Source: Tricholomella constricta
Taxonomy: Eukaryota; Basidiomycota; Agaricomycetes; Agaricales; Lyophyllaceae
Reading direction: 5' to 3'
DNA length: 64,000 bases
Assembly: GCA_013368375.1 (NCBI GenBank)
Contig: JAACJP010000001.1
Coordinates: 1,426,001 to 1,490,000 of the forward strand
In this document: positions 60,364-64,000 of the stretch, in pieces
Layout: every line of letters begins with the position of its first letter
Position numbering within the stretch: the first letter of the stretch is position 1
The notes under the pieces: model-generated
The model's input: the letters and a program-made list of their open reading frames with translations, nothing else
What the model was told of the DNA's origin: nothing
Databases searched by the model: none
Program-made: the position numbers and the translations under genes

Positions 60364-62290
60364 CTAAACTTCAATCCCTTCCAAATTTGTTCCCTGAAAA
60401 ATATCGAGCTGCCATCGAGATTGAAAGAATAGAAAGAAGGTAAGGAAACTTACCAGCTTCGGAAGCCGTAGATACACGTCCGTTCCTATGAACAATGACT
60501 ATGTGCTATCCACCAAAAAGTTAAGATGCTTACCCCATCCATCGAGCGACACAAGCTCGAGCGACCCTCCAAAATACCTGAGGTAATGAATGAGAATCGA
60601 GAGTCAAATTCGAGATTAAGCCTCACGTTGCGAAGATATTGCTCATTGGCAGGCCTATGCCGATCCTTGGATGTGGTCCAACCCCAGCCTCTTTCTCGGG
60701 GTCATTTGTGCTGTTCTCGATCTCACGTTCGACCTGACTGAGCATCGTATTCTGCCACCTTCCAACCTGCTCGCCGACTGTCGCTCGTATTCCCTGAGGG
60801 CTTGAGCTAAACGAGCGCAAAATTCCCAAACGAGAATCCTCGAGTCGTGTAGCATTCCGAATATGAGAAAAGGAAAATAGATCTGAAGGGGTTTTAATTT
60901 GATTTTGGGGGGTAAACAGTCCACCACCTGTCGAGTATATTTGAGATCGACGAGTTTTTAGAATGAGTATATAGAATCGGCTTAAATTTACCTTGGTCTG
61001 ATATTCGGATACCAACGTCGTTATCACCAGCCGCGATAGTTGCTCGAATGACCGGGAGTACTGGTGCAGCAGAGTGTTTCACGGCTGTTGCGCGCATGGA
61101 CTGAAGAGTGGCAGTGTCAGTGCAAACTTCGCAGACAGTAAAGCTGACCGACATTCTTCAATAGCTCGAACACGATATATCTGCAAATCGAAATTTAGAA
61201 TTAATCAAGCATGACGATGAGAGGTCTCAACTCCAAGTGTTCCCGAATGTAGGAAAATTTGGTTTCCAGATGGCCATCGATAAGAACCTCTGGCCATCTT
61301 GTCCCTCGGACGCCGTCTCCGTAATGGTCTTCAACCCCGACAGGCCTCGCTTGGAGAAGCTTCACACATCTCTCAACGCTCTTTCGGATGTTGAGGCCAG
61401 TAAAAATGATTCCGACATGGGGCTCCTCTGAAGAGTCCTTATGTGTGCCCGCATGGATTTCGGAAAGGGCGATATGGTGTTCTGCGAGAACACGTCGTGA
61501 AATTCGTGACACAAGCATGCGACGCATAAAGGAATCTAACTGATCCGGGGGAAGATAGGGAGAGGAGAGTGAAAGTCCCAGGGAAAGACTTGGGATCACA
61601 GTGGCGCTGAAAACATGTCAATTCCTGGTAAGACCATGGGTATTAAGTTTCGTACTGTTCGCCGAGAATCTCCGAGAGAAAACGACAGAACTCTTCGTTC
61701 TCGGCCATAGTCGTAATGGGTGGGTATCGTCGAAACCTTGAAGATGCTATTTCAAGCTTTTGAAGGTTGAGGTAAAAATCACACATCGCTCACTGCTCAA
61801 ATGCAGACCAATATAGCTATAAAAAAATGAGTGCAATGTCGCAAGTCTTATGACAGCAGCAATCATACCTCATAGACCTTTGCAACGCCTTCTTGAGTTA
61901 CAACAACATATGGCAGGGCTTGCAAGTCACGTAGTCGATGGGCGATCCGGATAGGTAGTTCTGTTCGGACATAATTCGCACTCTGATATAATCTGGGTAT
62001 AAGGAAAAACGCGTTCAAGAAACTGATATGAATTGCACCTTGATGAGACGATCCTCGTCCATAGACCGTCCAAAGAATACCTTGTATAATGTTAGTAACT
62101 GGCGTCAAGGAAGCATTCAACAACACACAAGCTGCCTCAAAGTTAGGCGTTTAGCTTCCTTGGAGGCATAGAGTTCTAACTGTCTATTCTGGTAGAAGTG
62201 AAGTGCAGTAGATTCACAACGAACACCTGGAAGGCGAATGACAACGGGGTTTAGGCTGAGACGTCTGGCTGCACGGCTGATATTGAACAT
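60364..62290 (-). CDS. Mitochondrial PDK/BCKDK-family protein kinase
   Basis: Histidine-kinase-like Ser kinase that inactivates pyruvate or branched-chain ketoacid dehydrogenase. The start at 62290 gives a basic, Ser-rich leader (MFNISRAARRLSLNPVVIRLPG), a mitochondrial presequence, then ALHFYQNRQLELYASKEAKRLTLRQL. The alpha-helical regulatory domain includes SANYVRTELPIRIAHRLRDLQALPYVVVTQEGVAKVYE, FYLNLQKLEIASSRFRRYPPITTMAENEEFCRFLSEILGEQ and SRISRRVLAEHHIALSEIHAG. The ATP site has the N-box YIVFELLKNSMRATAV, the G1-box VGIRISDQGGG(L), and [49 protein letters not shown]. A last small exon ends GTNLEGIEV at 60364. About twelve introns. Which of the two substrates it acts on cannot be decided from what I see. 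Confidence 0.88.
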
Positions 62291-62554
62291 CCTGGTAAGA
62301 GATTGGGCGCATGAGTTCGTGTGTGGTTGGATATCCAATGGTTATAGGTGAGGCCAAGAGCGTCAGCACATCAGAGTGAGTTCCGCAACGAGGTGAGGGA
62401 GTCAAATAGCGAACGCTCCTTCGGCGGGTCTCCGATAGTTGTTTTCGACCGAGTTAGACCGTCATCACGTGGAACAAGGTCCGGGCCGTAATCCGTACCA
62501 GCTCAAAACCTCTCAAACCCCTCCTCATTTCAAGCGACCTGCAGTGTGCATCGT

Positions 62555-63602
62555 TCAAAGTATTCCTTCAGATCTTAATGCACCCATGATCAGGTACGCC
62601 GACCTACGATCTCTATCAACTCCAATCCAGTCCCCTCGCTTTTTCTCAGGGATGTCTTCATCTCCAAATGCATAGATAGTATCCTCGGCGCTTTTTGTTC
62701 TCTCTTCTCTTACCTCTTTGGCGCCCTTCTCTTCTTCCTCACGATCCCACAATACATCCTCCCACTGTGTATCGTTAATTGTCACGGCCACCGTTTTTGC
62801 GTCCCTGACGTTGGGCAATATCGATGTGAGGAGGTTCGAAAGGAGCTCAGACGTCCCATCAGCGATAGGTGAATGCAGCACCGGGAGTGGGAGGTACTCC
62901 GCCTGGCATTCATTCCATTACTATCATCTACAATTGTATTTGGAAAATTCGCACCTCTAAGAGCATTCCTTTAATTGCACCGCCAGCGAGCATCACATTC
63001 CCTACCCGCACTAACCAATCATTGCCGATCGCGAATATGTGCCCTTCGATAGTTAACTGCTGTCCACTCGACTGGCCTCTTTGAGGCACACTTGAAGATG
63101 ACTGGCGCACAGAAACCCACCGTGCTTTCAACTGAGCGAGGAGCTGTTCAAGGGCACCCGGCGGCCGAAGGGTCAGAAAGGTGGTGCGATAGTGAGTTGG
63201 GCCTTGTAAATATGCAGCCTCTTGGCCTGGAGGTGCGGCTGCGAGAACATCTGCCCTAGTTGGTGCGAGAGGATCCTCGAGGAGGACAAATACATTTTCA
63301 TCCATAGTTAGAGCGCACATGGTCCGTTCTGAAGGTATGCGAGTGTTGGATGTCTGGCCGAGAGTCGACCTGTATGATTTGACTGAAAGTTTCCATGGTC
63401 CTCTGAACATACCCTAGATATCATTGAGTTCGTTGGGGGTGATAACGGGACAGAAACATTACATTATGGTTGAGTGCTATGTTATCACGAACGAGTTGAA
63501 GCCCAGAAGCAGGTGCATTCACCCAGCGCGCGAGCCTGAAAGCAATGTCCAATGACTGAGCAGAATAGAAGAAAGAAAATCTGCCTACCCTGTAAACCCC
63601 AT
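62555..63602 (-). CDS. MED20: Mediator complex subunit 20
   Basis: Head-module subunit of Mediator (yeast Srb2), bridging activators and RNA polymerase II. The ATG at 63602 starts MGFTG; a 53-bp intron leads to LARWVNAPASGLQLVRDNIALNHN, the usual MED20 N-terminus. Then TMDENVFVLLEDPLAPTRADVLAAAPPGQEAAYLQGPTHYRTTFLTLRPPGALEQLLAQLKARWVSVR, and the conserved TIEGHIFAIGNDWLVRVGNVMLAGGAIKGMLLEAEYLPLPVL. The last exon ends YLIMGALRSEGIL at 62555. It lies only 104 bases from the divergent gene at 63707, with a CRE-type palindrome between. Confidence 0.9.
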
Positions 63603-63620
63603 GGTGGCTCTTCCCAAACG

Positions 63621-63632
63621 CGTGACGTCACG
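63621..63632. promoter_or_regulatory. CRE-type palindrome CGTGACGTCACG in a 104-bp divergent promoter
   Basis: A perfect 12-bp palindrome with a TGACGTCA core (ATF/CREB bZIP site), overlapping an ACGCGT at 63618-63623. It lies 19 bases upstream of the MED20 start codon and about 75 bases upstream of the plus-strand gene. Confidence 0.5.
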
Positions 63633-63706
63633 GTCACGCGATCGCATCAACTTTGGATTTCGGCATTTCAACGAGGCTTGTCCTCTGGCCATCTCCTCTC
63701 CACTCC

Positions 63707-64000
63707 ATGCCACCAAAGCGCAAGGCTTCAACTGCTCTTCTGAGAGAGTCTCCAACGAAGCGCTTGACGCGCTCAACGGCTTCTTCTCTAGAAACCCACA
63801 CAACCGAGAACACAGCCCTCCATCCGCCTAACAACTCTAGTAGTACGACCACCCCTGTGACAACCCCGCGCCGGAACCTCAAAACTTACGGAAGGCGCGC
63901 ATCTACACGCAGAGGAAACCATTCAGCTGACTCCTTGAAGGAAAATGAGAAGCAGGAGGAGGCAAGAGAGACGGGGGAGGACAGCAGTGAGGACGAGCTC
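63707..64000 (+). CDS. Partial hypothetical protein, cut by window edge
   Basis: An open frame starts at ATG 63707 (MPPKRKASTALLRESPTKRLTRSTASS) and stays open to the window end (KQEEARETGEDSSEDEL). The visible 98 residues are basic, Ser/Thr-rich and disordered, like the N-terminus of many nuclear proteins. The family cannot be named from this part; an origin-recognition or other chromatin protein is possible but only a guess. No stop or intron is seen before the edge. Confidence 0.65.
   Translation, partial: MPPKRKASTALLRESPTKRLTRSTASSLETHTTENTALHPPNNSSSTTTPVTTPRRNLKTYGRRASTRRGNHSADSLKENEKQEEARETGEDSSEDEL

Overview
The window reads as a gene-dense nuclear chromosome segment of a filamentous basidiomycete, most likely an Agaricomycete. 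Genes are split by many short introns (mostly 45-75 bp, GT-AG with a few GC-AG), intergenic gaps are a few hundred bases or less, both strands are used about equally, and the families (DUF6699, MARVEL-type 4-TM proteins, a fungal STB6-like protein, a PX protein with fungal PX-associated domains, a GPI-type chitin deacetylase) are typical of that group. I see no prophage, CRISPR array, insertion sequence, rRNA or clear tRNA. I could not run splice-site or homology programs, so spans run from inferred start to inferred stop, introns included.

Layout. 1-1.6 kb: a decayed coding fragment and a GGTGGC microsatellite. 1.6-11.5 kb, all on the minus strand: chitin deacetylase, TFIIF alpha (RAP74/TFG1), a bHLH transcription factor and the PCNA unloader ELG1/ATAD5. 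11.7-16.1 kb, plus strand: a JMJD7-like hydroxylase, NHP2 and BFR1. 16.5-23.5 kb, minus strand: an RFX factor, the endopolyphosphatase PPN1 and a small hypothetical gene. 23.8-31.7 kb, plus strand: acetoacetyl-CoA synthetase, a tandem trio of MARVEL-like genes (the third truncated) and the E2 enzyme UBC8. 32-44.7 kb: THOC5-like, glucose-6-phosphate dehydrogenase, a hypothetical gene divergent from the CCDC47-type ER protein, another hypothetical gene, the STB6-like protein and a LONRF-type RING/Lon-N E3, arranged as several divergent pairs. 45.6-48.4 kb: a Cys-rich small protein and the largest gene-poor stretch, with degenerate coding traces. 48.4-53.3 kb: a DUF6699 protein and a PX-domain protein. 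53.5-63.6 kb, minus strand: DEAD-box helicase SPB4, an NDR-family kinase (Cbk1/Orb6), a Pro/Ser-rich hypothetical protein, a mitochondrial PDK/BCKDK-family kinase and Mediator subunit MED20. The right edge cuts a further plus-strand gene.

The gene set is mainly housekeeping: transcription (TFIIF, MED20, RFX, bHLH), RNA processing and ribosome assembly (NHP2, SPB4, THOC5, BFR1), DNA replication (ELG1), ubiquitin (UBC8, LONRF) and metabolism (G6PDH, AACS, PDK, PPN1). I did not find a convincing new multi-gene system. The most notable items are the tandem MARVEL family with conserved intron phases, palindromic elements in compact divergent promoters (18-bp palindrome at 23653-23670, CRE-type palindrome at 63621-63632, paired GCACGTGC boxes at 42271 and 42339, GTGACGCGTCAC at 13356), and the unexplained 46.2-48.4 kb interval.
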